Below are positions 23,913 to 32,274 of a DNA stretch of 64,000 nt, piece after piece. Below the pieces are notes generated by a model. The model ran no database searches. It was not told where the DNA came from and worked only from the letters and a program-made list of their open reading frames with translations. The stretch comes from Ornithinimicrobium murale (lineage in GTDB: Bacteria > Actinomycetota > Actinomycetes > Actinomycetales > Dermatophilaceae). The stretch's first letter is position 1; each line of letters begins with the position of its first letter. The position numbers and the translations under genes were made by a program. The stretch covers positions 62,001-126,000 of the forward strand of contig NZ_QLVD01000004.1 in NCBI RefSeq assembly GCF_003352835.1, read 5' to 3'.

Positions 23913-25273
23913 CTCCACAGCACCGCGTCGGCGTCATCCTGGTGGCCGCCGGCCGGGGCACCCGCCTCGGAGCCGACCGGCCCAAGGCACTCGTGCCACT
24001 GGGGCACGGGCCCGATGCAGAACCGCTGGTGACACACGCCCTCCGGGGCGTGTTGTCATGTCCGGACCTGTCCGACGTGGTCGTGGTGGCACCGCCGGAC
24101 CGTATGCCGCAGCTCACCGCCGCGGTCCGCCTCGCCTCCCGACCGGGGTCGCCTGAGGCGTTCGAGGGCGTGCGTGGCCAGGCGGTGTCTGTCCGTGTCG
24201 TGCCCGGCGGGGAGGACCGCACCGACTCCGTTGCTGCGGGGCTGTCAGCCCTGGCCGAAGGGGCCGGCATCGTGCTGATCCACGACGCGGCCCGGGCGCT
24301 GGCGCCGACCGAGGTGTTCGAGCGGGTCGTGGCAGCAGTGCGTCACGGACATCCGGCGGTCGTTCCCGCGCTGGCGGTGACTGACACCATCAAGACGGTC
24401 GACGCGCGTGACCGTGTCGTCGCGACGCCCGAGCGGAGCAGCCTGCGGTCGGTGCAGACACCCCAGGGGTTCCTGCGCGAGACGCTCGAGCGCGCACATC
24501 GGCAGTCAGCAGGGTCGGCCACGGATGATGCAGGCCTGGTCGAGGCGATGGGCGGCAGCGTCGTCGTGGTCGAAGGTGACTCCCGCTCACTGAAGATCAC
24601 CGGACCGGAGGACCTGGCCGTCGCCACCAGCTGGATGCCGGAGACCGCTGCCCGGTGCGCCCGGTCACCCGAAAAGTCGCCACACGGTGCGCCCGGTCAT
24701 CAGGAATCGCGCCACCCGACGCGTCCGGAGGGGCATGGGGCGTCGCCAGGCCCGGACGGGGAGCGGGCTCCGGTGCTGCTCGTCCTCGGGGGCCTCCCCG
24801 GCACCGGGAAGACCACCGTCGCGCGTGCCTGGGCACGGCAACGGGGCGCCGTGCACGTCCGCCTCGACACCATCGAGCAGGCCCTCGTCCGCGCCGACCC
24901 CGGCCGAGCAGTCGGCGCGGATGGCTATGCGGCTGCCTACGCCCTCGCCGCGGATCAGCTCGAGCTCGGTCTCGACGTGGTGGCCGACTCGGTCAACCCC
25001 CTGCCGGTGACGCGGCAGGCCTGGCGCGACGTGGCCGCCCACCACGGGGCACGGGTCGTCGAGGTGGAGCTGACCTGTGCCGTCACGGAGCATCGAGAGC
25101 GAGTCGAGACCCGCACGGCGGACATCGAGGGGCACCAGGTCCCGGACTGGAGGGCGGTGCAGGCCAGCGACTACAGCCCCTGGCCCGACGCCGATCTCTG
25201 CCTGGACACCACCGGAGCGGACCTGCGTCACCTCCTGGCACAGATCGAGCAGGCACTCACGGCCACCACCTGA
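23909..25273 (+). CDS. ispD: IspD fused to a P-loop kinase domain
   Basis: N-terminal domain (about 1-240): 2-C-methyl-D-erythritol 4-phosphate cytidylyltransferase of the MEP isoprenoid pathway, with [30 protein letters not shown] and [11 protein letters not shown]-terminal domain (about 285-454): a P-loop kinase of the AAA_33 type with Walker [10 protein letters not shown] (about 296-304); substrate unknown. A 45-residue linker carrying a 32-bp DNA repeat joins them. Start: no ATG, GTG or TTG occurs in frame between the TGA at 23840 and GTG 23942, and GTG 23942 would delete beta-1 (VGVILV). CTG 23909 overlaps the carD stop as CTGA and is proposed as start. Confidence 0.82.
   Translation: MTPQHRVGVILVAAGRGTRLGADRPKALVPLGHGPDAEPLVTHALRGVLSCPDLSDVVVVAPPDRMPQLTAAVRLASRPGSPEAFEGVRGQAVSVRVVPGGEDRTDSVAAGLSALAEGAGIVLIHDAARALAPTEVFERVVAAVRHGHPAVVPALAVTDTIKTVDARDRVVATPERSSLRSVQTPQGFLRETLERAHRQSAGSATDDAGLVEAMGGSVVVVEGDSRSLKITGPEDLAVATSWMPETAARCARSPEKSPHGAPGHQESRHPTRPEGHGASPGPDGERAPVLLVLGGLPGTGKTTVARAWARQRGAVHVRLDTIEQALVRADPGRAVGADGYAAAYALAADQLELGLDVVADSVNPLPVTRQAWRDVAAHHGARVVEVELTCAVTEHRERVETRTADIEGHQVPDWRAVQASDYSPWPDADLCLDTTGADLRHLLAQIEQALTATT
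24653..24716 (+). repeat. Two 32-bp direct repeats in the IspD-kinase linker
   Basis: Copies begin at 24653 and 24685, both with CGGTGCGCCCGGTCA, then diverge mildly. The period is not a multiple of three, so the copies are read in different frames. Confidence 0.75.
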
Positions 25274-25275
25274 GG

Positions 25276-26229
25276 TCAGTCCAGCTGGGTCCCGACCTCC
25301 GCCGCGATCAGCTCCAGGTGGTCCACCACGTCCTCGGACAGGTCGAGAACCTGCAGATAGACGCGGGAGACCCCGGTCTGCTCGGCCCACTCGCCGATCC
25401 TGTCGACCACCTCGCCGGGAGTGCCTGCCAGCCCCTCCGTGCGGAGCCCGTCGAGGTCCCGTCCGATCGTCTGTGCCCGCGCGCTGACCTGGGCGTCGTC
25501 GCGGCCGACCACTGCTGTCAGCGCGGCCGACCGGATCAGGCTGTCTGGCTCACGCCCCGCCTCCTGACAGGCCGCGGTGACCCGCTCGAACTGGGTCTGG
25601 GCCTGCTCCAGCGGCATGAAGGCCACGTTGAACTCGGCGGCATAGCGAGCGGCCAGCGCGGGGGTGCGCTTGCGGCCTCCGCCACCCACGATGACGGGCG
25701 GCCCGGAGGAGATCGGATCGCGCTGCACCGGCTTGGGAAGACCGGGTGAGTCGTGCACGCTGGCCTGCGCCCCGGCATACGAGAAGTGTTCTCCCACAGG
25801 GGTTCCCCACAGACCGGTGATGACGGCCAGGGAGTCCTCCAAGAGGTCGAAGCGGTCGCCGACCTCCGGGAAGGGGATGCCGTAGGCCGCGTGCTCGGCC
25901 TCGAACCATCCCGCACCGAGCCCGAACTCCACGCGGCCGTCGCTCATCGCATCGACCTGCGCCACCGTGATCGCGGTGGGGCCGGGGAGGCGGAAGGTGG
26001 CCGAGCTCACCAGGGTGCCCAGCCGGATGGTGGACGTCTCGCGAGCGAGCCCGGCCAGCGTCGCCCAGGCGTCCGTCGGCCCCGGGAGGCCGTCACCGCC
26101 GCCCATCGCCAGATAGTGGTCAGAGCGGAAGAAGGCATCGAAGCCGGCGTCCTCGGCGGTCCGGGCCGCGCGGAGCTGGTCGTCGTAGCTCGCGCCCTGC
26201 TGTGGTTCGGTGAAGATGCGTAGGTCCAT
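25276..26229 (-). CDS. LLM-class F420-dependent oxidoreductase
   Basis: 317-residue luciferase-like TIM barrel. MDLRIFTEPQQG at the start, FFRSDHYL, TLAGLARETSTIRLGTLVS, GRVEFGLGAGWFEAEH and GPPVIVGGGG are typical of the F420-dependent branch. The hydride acceptor is unknown. ATG 26229 fits a CAGGAT hexamer 7 nt upstream; ATG 26238 is 3 codons longer. The gene is inserted against the direction of transcription between ispD and ispF, which are normally contiguous; its stop is 2 bp from the ispD-kinase stop. Confidence 0.87.
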   Translation of the reverse strand: MDLRIFTEPQQGASYDDQLRAARTAEDAGFDAFFRSDHYLAMGGGDGLPGPTDAWATLAGLARETSTIRLGTLVSSATFRLPGPTAITVAQVDAMSDGRVEFGLGAGWFEAEHAAYGIPFPEVGDRFDLLEDSLAVITGLWGTPVGEHFSYAGAQASVHDSPGLPKPVQRDPISSGPPVIVGGGGRKRTPALAARYAAEFNVAFMPLEQAQTQFERVTAACQEAGREPDSLIRSAALTAVVGRDDAQVSARAQTIGRDLDGLRTEGLAGTPGEVVDRIGEWAEQTGVSRVYLQVLDLSEDVVDHLELIAAEVGTQLD

Positions 26230-26236
26230 ACCGACC

Positions 26237-26242
26237 ATCCTG
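26237..26242 (-). promoter_or_regulatory. -10 element of leaderless LLM gene
   Basis: Minus-strand CAGGAT, 7 nt before ATG 26229. Confidence 0.5.
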
Positions 26243-26293
26243 TCCGACGAGCGGCACAGGGTGGGAGGGGCCTGACCCCGGACCGAGGCTGTC

Positions 26294-26299
26294 TAGGGT
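26294..26299 (+). promoter_or_regulatory. -10 element of leaderless ispF
   Basis: TAGGGT, 6 nt before ATG 26306. ispF therefore has its own promoter, as needed once separated from ispD. Confidence 0.6.
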
Positions 26300-26305
26300 G
26301 TGCCT

Positions 26306-26809
26306 ATGACGAACGGTCTGGCCGGGGCCCCCTTCCGCGTCGGCACCGGCGTGGATGTGCACGCCTATGCCGCTGCGGGCAGTGACAGACTGCTGATGCT
26401 GGGCTGCCTGGAGTGGCCCGGAGAGCGCGGCACCGAAGGGCACTCTGATGGTGACGTGGCAGCGCACGCGGCCTGCAACGCGCTGCTGTCCGCCGGGGCG
26501 CTCGGTGACCTCGGGTCAGTCTTCGGCACCGACCGTCCCGAGATGGCCGGCGCCTCCGGCGTCCAGATGCTCCAGCACGTCCGCTCGCTGCTGACCGGAG
26601 CCGAGTGGCAGATCGGCAACGTGGCCGTGCAGCTGGTCGGGCAGCGGCCCCGGGTCGGCCCGCGACGTCAGGAGATGGAGGCAGCGATGTCGGCGGCTCT
26701 CGCCGGTGCCTCGGTGTCAGTCAGCGCAGCCACCTCCGACGGGCTCGGGTTCACCGGTCGCGGGGAGGGGCTGGCCGCCATCGCCACGGCACTGGTTCAC
26801 CGGCCCTGA
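26306..26809 (+). CDS. ispF: 2-C-methyl-D-erythritol 2,4-cyclodiphosphate synthase (IspF)
   Basis: 167 residues; cyclises CDP-ME 2-phosphate with release of CMP in the MEP pathway. The zinc ligands are Asp17 and His19 in GVDVHAY and His54 in [37 protein letters not shown] and [19 protein letters not shown] are the other conserved blocks. ATG 26306 is at leaderless distance from TAGGGT. IspD is 1 kb upstream beyond the LLM gene; IspE is not in the window. Confidence 0.95.
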   Translation: MTNGLAGAPFRVGTGVDVHAYAAAGSDRLLMLGCLEWPGERGTEGHSDGDVAAHAACNALLSAGALGDLGSVFGTDRPEMAGASGVQMLQHVRSLLTGAEWQIGNVAVQLVGQRPRVGPRRQEMEAAMSAALAGASVSVSAATSDGLGFTGRGEGLAAIATALVHRP

Positions 26810-26915
26810 GCTGACACCCCGGTCACCTGTTCCCACCAGGACGTGACGCGGGGCGCCGGACCACCTAGATTGGGCGGACGGCATCTCGCCATCGATCACG
26901 CAGAGGGAGTCATCA

Positions 26916-28001
26916 GTGCCTAGCACCGTCAAGGGAGTCATCGCCCGCAGCAAGGGAGCCGACGTCGAGGTCGTCGACATCGTGGTCCCTGACCCCGGTC
27001 CCGGGGAGGCCGTCGTCAAGGTCGAGGCCTGTGGCGTCTGCCACACCGACCTGCACTACCGCGAGGGTGGCATCAACGACGACTTCCCGTTCCTCTTGGG
27101 CCATGAGGCGGCCGGCGTGGTCGAGGCGGTCGGTGAGGGGGTCACTGAGGTGGAGCCCGGCGACTTCGTGATCCTCAACTGGCGAGCCGTCTGCGGGCAG
27201 TGTCGCGCCTGCGCCAAGGGTGAGCCCTGGTACTGCTTCGACACCGCCAACGCCACCCAGAAGATGACGCTCACCGACGGCACCGAGCTCTCTCCGGCGC
27301 TCGGGATCGGTGCCTTCATCGAGAAGACCCTCGTGGCCGCGGGCCAGTGCACCAAGGTCGACAAGGAGGCCTCTGCCGCGGCTGCCGGGCTGCTCGGGTG
27401 CGGGATCATGGCGGGCTTCGGTGCCGCGGTCAACACCGGTGGCGTGGGGCGGGGTGACTCGGTCGCCGTCATCGGCTGTGGCGGTGTCGGCAATGCCGCC
27501 ATCGCCGGGGCGGCGCTGGCGGGTGCGACCACCATCATCGCCGTCGACCTCGACGACCGGAAGCTGGAGGGCGCCAAGAGCTTCGGCGCCACTCACACGG
27601 TCAACAGCTCCGGCCGCGACCCGGTCGTGGCGATCCAGGAGCTCACCGGAGGCTTCGGTGCGGACCTGGTCGTGGATGCCGTCGGTCGACCGGAGACCTA
27701 CAAGCAGGCCTTCTACGCCCGCGACCTGGCCGGCACCGTCGTGCTGGTCGGAGTGCCGACACCCGACATGATGATCGAGCTGCCGCTGCTGGACGTCTTT
27801 GGGCGGGGCGGCTCGCTGAAGTCCAGCTGGTACGGCGACTGCCTGCCCTCCCGAGACTTCCCGATGCTGATCGACCTGTATCGCCAGGGTCGCTTCGACC
27901 TGGACGCCTTCGTCACCGAGACCATCCCGCTGGACGGCGTCGAGCACGCGTTCAGCAAGATGGAGCGCGGCGAGGTTCTCCGATCGGTGGTGCAGCTGTG
28001 A
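26916..28001 (+). CDS. mscR: S-(hydroxymethyl)mycothiol dehydrogenase (MscR)
   Basis: 361-residue zinc-dependent medium-chain dehydrogenase that oxidises the mycothiol-formaldehyde adduct with NAD+ and also reduces S-nitrosomycothiol. Catalytic zinc ligands lie in [12 protein letters not shown] and LLGHEAAG; structural zinc Cys are in [15 protein letters not shown]. The nucleotide fold is [28 protein letters not shown] is typical of this subgroup. GTG start 26916 has GAGGGAG 9 nt upstream. The MBL hydrolase overlaps its stop by 4 bp, as in mycobacterial Rv2259-Rv2260. It fits with mshA and mshD in the same window. Confidence 0.92.
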   Translation: MPSTVKGVIARSKGADVEVVDIVVPDPGPGEAVVKVEACGVCHTDLHYREGGINDDFPFLLGHEAAGVVEAVGEGVTEVEPGDFVILNWRAVCGQCRACAKGEPWYCFDTANATQKMTLTDGTELSPALGIGAFIEKTLVAAGQCTKVDKEASAAAAGLLGCGIMAGFGAAVNTGGVGRGDSVAVIGCGGVGNAAIAGAALAGATTIIAVDLDDRKLEGAKSFGATHTVNSSGRDPVVAIQELTGGFGADLVVDAVGRPETYKQAFYARDLAGTVVLVGVPTPDMMIELPLLDVFGRGGSLKSSWYGDCLPSRDFPMLIDLYRQGRFDLDAFVTETIPLDGVEHAFSKMERGEVLRSVVQL

Positions 28002-28633
28002 ACGGCGCGGCACCTCGGATCGACCATGCCGTCACCTCCGGCACGTTCAGCCTGGACGGTGGCACCTGGGACGTGGACAACAACGTGTGGGTCGTCGGGG
28101 ACGACCACGAGTGCGTGGTGGTTGACGCGCCCCACGACGTCGAGGCAATCCTGGCCGTGGTGGGTGAGCGGACCGTGACGGGCATCCTGTTGACCCACGC
28201 GCACGACGACCACATCGACGCGGCCGTGCAGCTCGCCGAGCGGACCGGAGCCCCGACCTATCTGCACGCCGAGGACCGCATGCTGTGGGACCGGGTGCAC
28301 CAGGAGGCGCCGACCGAGGAACTGGCCGAGGGCGACACGATCGAGGTGGCCGGCACTGTCCTCCACGTGCTGCACACCCCTGGTCACTCCCCGGGGGCCT
28401 GCTGCTTCCATGCACCCGCCCTCGGGGCGGTGTTCAGCGGAGACACGCTCTTCCAGGGAGGCCCCGGCGCCACCGGCCGGTCGTTCAGTGACTTCGACAC
28501 GATCGTCGACTCGATCACGCGCAAACTGCTGACCTTGCCGCTGGACACGGTGGTGCACACCGGTCACGGCGACACCACGACGATCGGTGCCGAGGCCCCG
28601 AACCGGCAGGAGTGGATCGACCGCGGGCACTGA
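27998..28633 (+). CDS. MBL-fold metallo-hydrolase linked to MscR
   Basis: 211-residue glyoxalase II-like hydrolase. The metal site is THAHDDHID (His67, His69, Asp71, His72), with [20 protein letters not shown] and [11 protein letters not shown] downstream. By position after mscR it probably hydrolyses the S-formylmycothiol produced by MscR, or another mycothiol thioester. That role is inference from conserved gene order and from the glutathione pathway analogue. GTG 27998 overlaps the mscR stop. Confidence 0.9.
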   Translation: MNGAAPRIDHAVTSGTFSLDGGTWDVDNNVWVVGDDHECVVVDAPHDVEAILAVVGERTVTGILLTHAHDDHIDAAVQLAERTGAPTYLHAEDRMLWDRVHQEAPTEELAEGDTIEVAGTVLHVLHTPGHSPGACCFHAPALGAVFSGDTLFQGGPGATGRSFSDFDTIVDSITRKLLTLPLDTVVHTGHGDTTTIGAEAPNRQEWIDRGH

Positions 28634-28675
28634 CGCCGGTAGGAGTGGAGCGCGCACCGTGAAGGTCAGGTCGGG

Positions 28676-29722
28676 TCAGCCGCCCTGGATCAACTCCAGG
28701 CTGTTCATGACCTGCTGACGCAGCTTCTCGGAGATGGGCGCAGAACCGGCGGCGTCGGCCGCGGCCCGCTGGCCCTCTTCGGAGGCGATATATCCGATGT
28801 AGTCCTTGATCAGATCGGCGCGCTGTGGATCCTCGTAGGAGGAGCAGACGATGTGGTACGTGACCAGGACGATCGGATAGGCCCCCGAGTCGGTGGTGTC
28901 GCGGGCCAGCTCCAGGGCAAGGTCGCCCTCGATGCCGGTGTCGATCAGTTCGGAGGCGTCCACGACCGCAGCGGCGGCCTCCGGCGAGAACCCGACGAAC
29001 TCGTCACCGACCCCGATGGCGGCCGACTGGCCGGTCACCGAGGAGGCGTCGGAGTAGCCGATCGAGCCCTCGGTGCCGGTGATGACCTGGATGACACCGT
29101 GGGCCTGGACTGCGGCCTCACCACCGGGGACCGGCCAGGCAGCATCCGGTTCGTGCGGCCAGGCCTGAGGTGCGGCGGTGGCCAGATACTCCATGAAGTT
29201 CTCGGTGGTGCCCGAGTCGTCGGAGCGGTTGACCACGGTGATCGGGGTGTTGGGCAGGTCAGCGTCGGGGTTGTCCGCGGCAATCGCCGCGTCGTTCCAC
29301 GTGGTGATGTCCTGGTTGAAGATGCCGGCCAGCACCTCAGGTCGCAGGTTGAGCTTGTCCACACCTGGCAGGTTGTAGGGAATGGCGATGGGGGAGATGT
29401 ACAGCGGCAGGTTCATCGCTCCCCCTGGCCCGCAGACCTCCTTGACGTCCTCTCGCTCCTCCTCGTCCAGTGCTGCGTCGGAGCCAGCAAAGTCCACCGC
29501 ACCGGTGATCAGTTGCCCGCGGCCGGCGCCGGACCCCACGGCGTCGTAGCGCACGGTCACGTCGGGGTGGAGGTCCCGGTAGCCGGCGATCCACGCGGTG
29601 GTGGCGGAGGCCTGTGAGGAGGCACCGGCACCGACCAGGTTGTTGCTGCTGTCGCTGCACGCGGTCAGGGTGAGTGACACCATCGCGATCACGACGGTCG
29701 ACGCTAGGCGGTGAAGCTTCAC
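28676..29722 (-). CDS. pstS: Phosphate ABC transporter substrate-binding lipoprotein (PstS)
   Basis: 348 residues with signal peptide and lipobox LTLTAC (Cys22). The phosphate pocket appears as GAGASSQ, GSGAGRGQLITGAVDFAGSD and NRSDDSGTTENFMEYL. GTG 29722 opens a short palindrome (GTGAAGCTTCAC) and is preceded by GAGAGAGGTG. No pstC, pstA or pstB lies on either side, so it is an orphan here. Proximity to senX3-regX3-phoU (7 kb away) may be coincidental, and I saw no clear Pho box in front of it. Confidence 0.92.
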   Translation of the reverse strand: MKLHRLASTVVIAMVSLTLTACSDSSNNLVGAGASSQASATTAWIAGYRDLHPDVTVRYDAVGSGAGRGQLITGAVDFAGSDAALDEEEREDVKEVCGPGGAMNLPLYISPIAIPYNLPGVDKLNLRPEVLAGIFNQDITTWNDAAIAADNPDADLPNTPITVVNRSDDSGTTENFMEYLATAAPQAWPHEPDAAWPVPGGEAAVQAHGVIQVITGTEGSIGYSDASSVTGQSAAIGVGDEFVGFSPEAAAAVVDASELIDTGIEGDLALELARDTTDSGAYPIVLVTYHIVCSSYEDPQRADLIKDYIGYIASEEGQRAAADAAGSAPISEKLRQQVMNSLELIQGG

Positions 29723-29863
29723 TGTTGCACCTCTCTCGTCCTACTAGCCGATGGGCACCTTAGCGGGGCGGAGGCCTCAGCATGGCAGGCCGGGTTGATC
29801 CCGGGCCGCCGCGGCCACGAGTCCCGGAGCCGGCCAGTGGACCCCCGGGCGTTGCCTGCTGGG

Positions 29864-29869
29864 TATGGT
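29864..29869 (+). promoter_or_regulatory. -10 element of the small membrane protein gene
   Basis: TATGGT, 7 nt before GTG 29877. The ATG at 29865 lies inside the hexamer, so GTG is the more likely start. Confidence 0.55.
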
Positions 29870-29876
29870 AGATCTC

Positions 29877-30197
29877 GTGGACCAGACCGACCGTCGCAGT
29901 TCCCTGCTGGGGATGCTGCTGAGCGCGGTCCTGGTGGGTGCCCTCTCCGTAGCGTTCGCCGACACCGTCACGATGGCGGTGGGACTCGGCGTCGTGCTCA
30001 TGGTCAGCCTGACCGTCACCACCCATGCGGCGACGCTGGCGGTGACCACATCCGGTGCGGCCATCCCGCGAGCAGACCGGTTGCGGCGACAGTGGGGGCG
30101 ATCACCGATGCCACTGCTCGAGCCAGACCTGGCGGGCAGACCACAACCGAGGGCTCCGGGGCACACCGCCCCGGAGGTCCTCTCGCCTGCCACCTGA
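29877..30197 (+). CDS. Small membrane protein (DUF6412-like) before yidC
   Basis: 106 residues with two adjacent hydrophobic segments (about 10-28 and 31-55) and a Pro/Arg-rich polar tail. It resembles the short DUF6412 proteins encoded directly before YidC/Oxa1-type insertases in actinobacteria; this assignment is from memory of the family. yidC follows after 78 bp with its own Shine-Dalgarno. Function unknown. Confidence 0.65.
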   Translation: MDQTDRRSSLLGMLLSAVLVGALSVAFADTVTMAVGLGVVLMVSLTVTTHAATLAVTTSGAAIPRADRLRRQWGRSPMPLLEPDLAGRPQPRAPGHTAPEVLSPAT

Positions 30198-30275
30198 GCT
30201 GACCAGCCCCGCGGCGGTCACTGCACGCGAGCACCTCCGAGACGACCCCTCGTCCCGACCTTTCTCGGAGGACCC

Positions 30276-30977
30276 ATGCTGTCCTGGCTCGACCCGCTGC
30301 TCCTGCCCGCCCACCACCTGATCGACCTCACCGCCCAGTGGTTTCCGATGCCACTGGTCATCGTCCTGCTGACCATCCTGGTGCGGCTCGCGCTGCACCC
30401 GCTGAACCGCGCAACCCACCGTGCGAGCCTGCACCGGCAGCGCATCGCCCCACAACTGAAGGAGGTGCGCACCCAGCACGCCAAGGACCCGGAGCGGCTC
30501 CAGCGCGAACTGCTGGAACTGCATCGCCGCGAGGGTGTGTCCCCGGTGGCTGGGTGTCTGCCCGCCCTGGTGCAGTTGCCCGTCATCATGATCATCTATC
30601 GGCTGTTCTCTGCCCCGCACATCGCGGGACAGGTCAACGCCCTGCTGCACCACAGCCTGCTGGGTGTGCCCCTGACGGCGCACCTTGCCACCGCCGGGGC
30701 CGGGGGCCCGGTGTTCCTGGGGCTCGTCGCGCTCGCTGTCGTCGTCGCCTATCTGACCATGCGGCATACCCGGGCCACTCTGGTGCTGCCCACGCCAGAG
30801 ACTGACTCGCCGCAGGCCCAGGTCGCCCAGACGATGGGCCGGATCATGCCGATGATGTCCTTCGGCACGGTCCTCGCGGTCGCGGTGCTGCCGCTGGGCA
30901 CGGGCCTCTACCTGGTCACCAGTGCTCTGTGGACCCTTGGGGAGCGGTATGCCGTGCGTCGCCTGGTCACCATGTGA
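30276..30977 (+). CDS. YidC/Oxa1-family membrane protein insertase
   Basis: 233 residues with five hydrophobic segments and the Oxa1 core: PLNRATHRASLHRQRIAPQL as the cytoplasmic hairpin with its basic face, GCLPALVQLPVIMIIYRLF in the second segment, and IMPMMSFGTVLAVAVLPLGTG near the end. It is shorter than the main YidC of actinobacteria and is not next to rpmH/rnpA, so it is probably a second paralogue. GGAGG lies 6 nt before ATG 30276. Confidence 0.88.
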   Translation: MLSWLDPLLLPAHHLIDLTAQWFPMPLVIVLLTILVRLALHPLNRATHRASLHRQRIAPQLKEVRTQHAKDPERLQRELLELHRREGVSPVAGCLPALVQLPVIMIIYRLFSAPHIAGQVNALLHHSLLGVPLTAHLATAGAGGPVFLGLVALAVVVAYLTMRHTRATLVLPTPETDSPQAQVAQTMGRIMPMMSFGTVLAVAVLPLGTGLYLVTSALWTLGERYAVRRLVTM

Positions 30978-31148
30978 TCCTCTCGTCCAGGGGGTCGTCC
31001 TCGGAGACGAGGGTGGGCCAGCCGGGCCAAGGGGCTGGGCGCCTGTCAGGTGCTTGCTGAACCCGGTGCGAGTGTTGACCTGAATGATCTGGTGCAGATC
31101 GTCGCGTGGGAGCACACTGGTGCTGTCCGCCCTCAGTGAGGAGAGCCG

Positions 31149-31610
31149 ATGTGCCCAGTGGGTGCCGAGCAGCGCCATGTCTCGTCCGAGCCGATCGTCT
31201 GCTCCCGCCGAGTCGATGCCGACCCGGTGCACGCCTTTGAGGTGTTCACCGAGGGGTTTGGCGACTGGTGGGACCCGCGACTGACGCCCGACCCGGCGAC
31301 CTTCGAGGGCGCCGACGTCGAGGAGGTGGAGGGCGGAGTCGTGGCCCTGCACCACGACGGCCAGGACTACCCGATCGGGGAGGTGCTGGAGTGGGCGATC
31401 GGGGAGCGGTTCGTGATGAGTTTCCACCTGTCGCTGCCGCGCGACCACCCGACGACCCTCGAGGTCACGTTTGCGCCCTCGGGCGGTGGCACGCTCGTGA
31501 CGTTGGCCCACAGCGGGTGGGAACCGGACAACGTCGCGCAGCGCGGCAAGTTCGCCGAGTGGCCCACGCTGCTCGAGCGCTTCGCCGCCACTGTCGTCGC
31601 CGGCGACTGA
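31149..31610 (+). CDS. SRPBCC (AHSA1-like) protein
   Basis: 153 residues of the START/Bet v 1-like fold: VFTEGFGDWWDPRL, IGEVLEWAIGERFVMSFHL and TLVTLAHSGWEPD are typical of the activator of Hsp90 ATPase-like subgroup. Ligand unknown. GGAGAG lies just before ATG 31149. The 171 bp upstream show only a short GATCT-GGTGC-AGATC inverted repeat. The last 40 bases of the gene are imperfectly repeated just downstream. Confidence 0.82.
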   Translation: MCPVGAEQRHVSSEPIVCSRRVDADPVHAFEVFTEGFGDWWDPRLTPDPATFEGADVEEVEGGVVALHHDGQDYPIGEVLEWAIGERFVMSFHLSLPRDHPTTLEVTFAPSGGGTLVTLAHSGWEPDNVAQRGKFAEWPTLLERFAATVVAGD

Positions 31611-31665
31611 GCCGCCGTGGTCGTTTCGAGCACCTCGCCGCCACGTCGCTGGCGACTGGGCCCGG

Positions 31666-32274
31666 TCAGATCCACCCGTGCTCCTGTGCCACGGCCCGCG
31701 CCTCAGCCCGGTTGCGTGCGCCCGTCTTGCCGATCCCCGAGGACAGATAGTTGCGCACCGTCTGCTCGGACAGGTAGAGCCGCCCGGCGATGTCAGCCAC
31801 TGTCGCCCCGTCCCGCGATGCCTGCAGTACCTCCTGCTCACGGACCGTGAGCGGGTTGGCCGGAGCACGCAGGGCTGCAACCGCCAGGTCCGGCTGGACC
31901 ACGACCTCCCCGGCCAGCACGCTGCGGATGGCGGCGGCCAGCTGGTCGACCGGGTCGTCCTTGACCAGGAAGCCCCGGGCGCCCGCGGCCATGGCGCGGC
32001 GCAGGTAGCCGGCACGCGCAAAGGTCGTCACGATGATCGCCGTGCAGTCCGGGGCCTGCCTGCGCAGGTCGGGCAGGGCATCCAACCCACTGCCGCCGGG
32101 CAGGTCGATGTCGACCAGCGCTACCTCGGCACGGTGCTCCACGGCAGCCGCCACGATCTGGTCACCGCGCCCGACCTGTGCCACGACCTGCATGTCGGGC
32201 TCGGCGTCGAGCAGGGACGCCAACGCCGACCGGAGCATCCCCTGGTCCTCGGCGAGCAGGATGCGCGTGGTCAT
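31666..32274 (-). CDS. LuxR/NarL-family response regulator
   Basis: 202 residues: a receiver with acidic LLAEDQ, phosphoacceptor Asp55 in VALVDIDLPG and Lys in FLVKDDPVDQL, then a LuxR-type helix-turn-helix LTVREQEVLQASRDGATVAD and LYLSEQTVRNYLSSGIGKTG. It resembles DesR-like regulators paired with HisKA_3 kinases. ATG 32274 overlaps the kinase stop by 4 bp. Confidence 0.9.
   Translation of the reverse strand: MTTRILLAEDQGMLRSALASLLDAEPDMQVVAQVGRGDQIVAAAVEHRAEVALVDIDLPGGSGLDALPDLRRQAPDCTAIIVTTFARAGYLRRAMAAGARGFLVKDDPVDQLAAAIRSVLAGEVVVQPDLAVAALRAPANPLTVREQEVLQASRDGATVADIAGRLYLSEQTVRNYLSSGIGKTGARNRAEARAVAQEHGWI

Noticed and set aside
29723-29864. Pho box in front of pstS
   Set aside because: I could not find repeated GTTCACC-like units at 11-bp spacing in this region.
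30102-32021. A 639-codon minus-strand frame over yidC and the SRPBCC gene
   Set aside because: It covers three well-supported genes in the other strand and shows no protein-like pattern.
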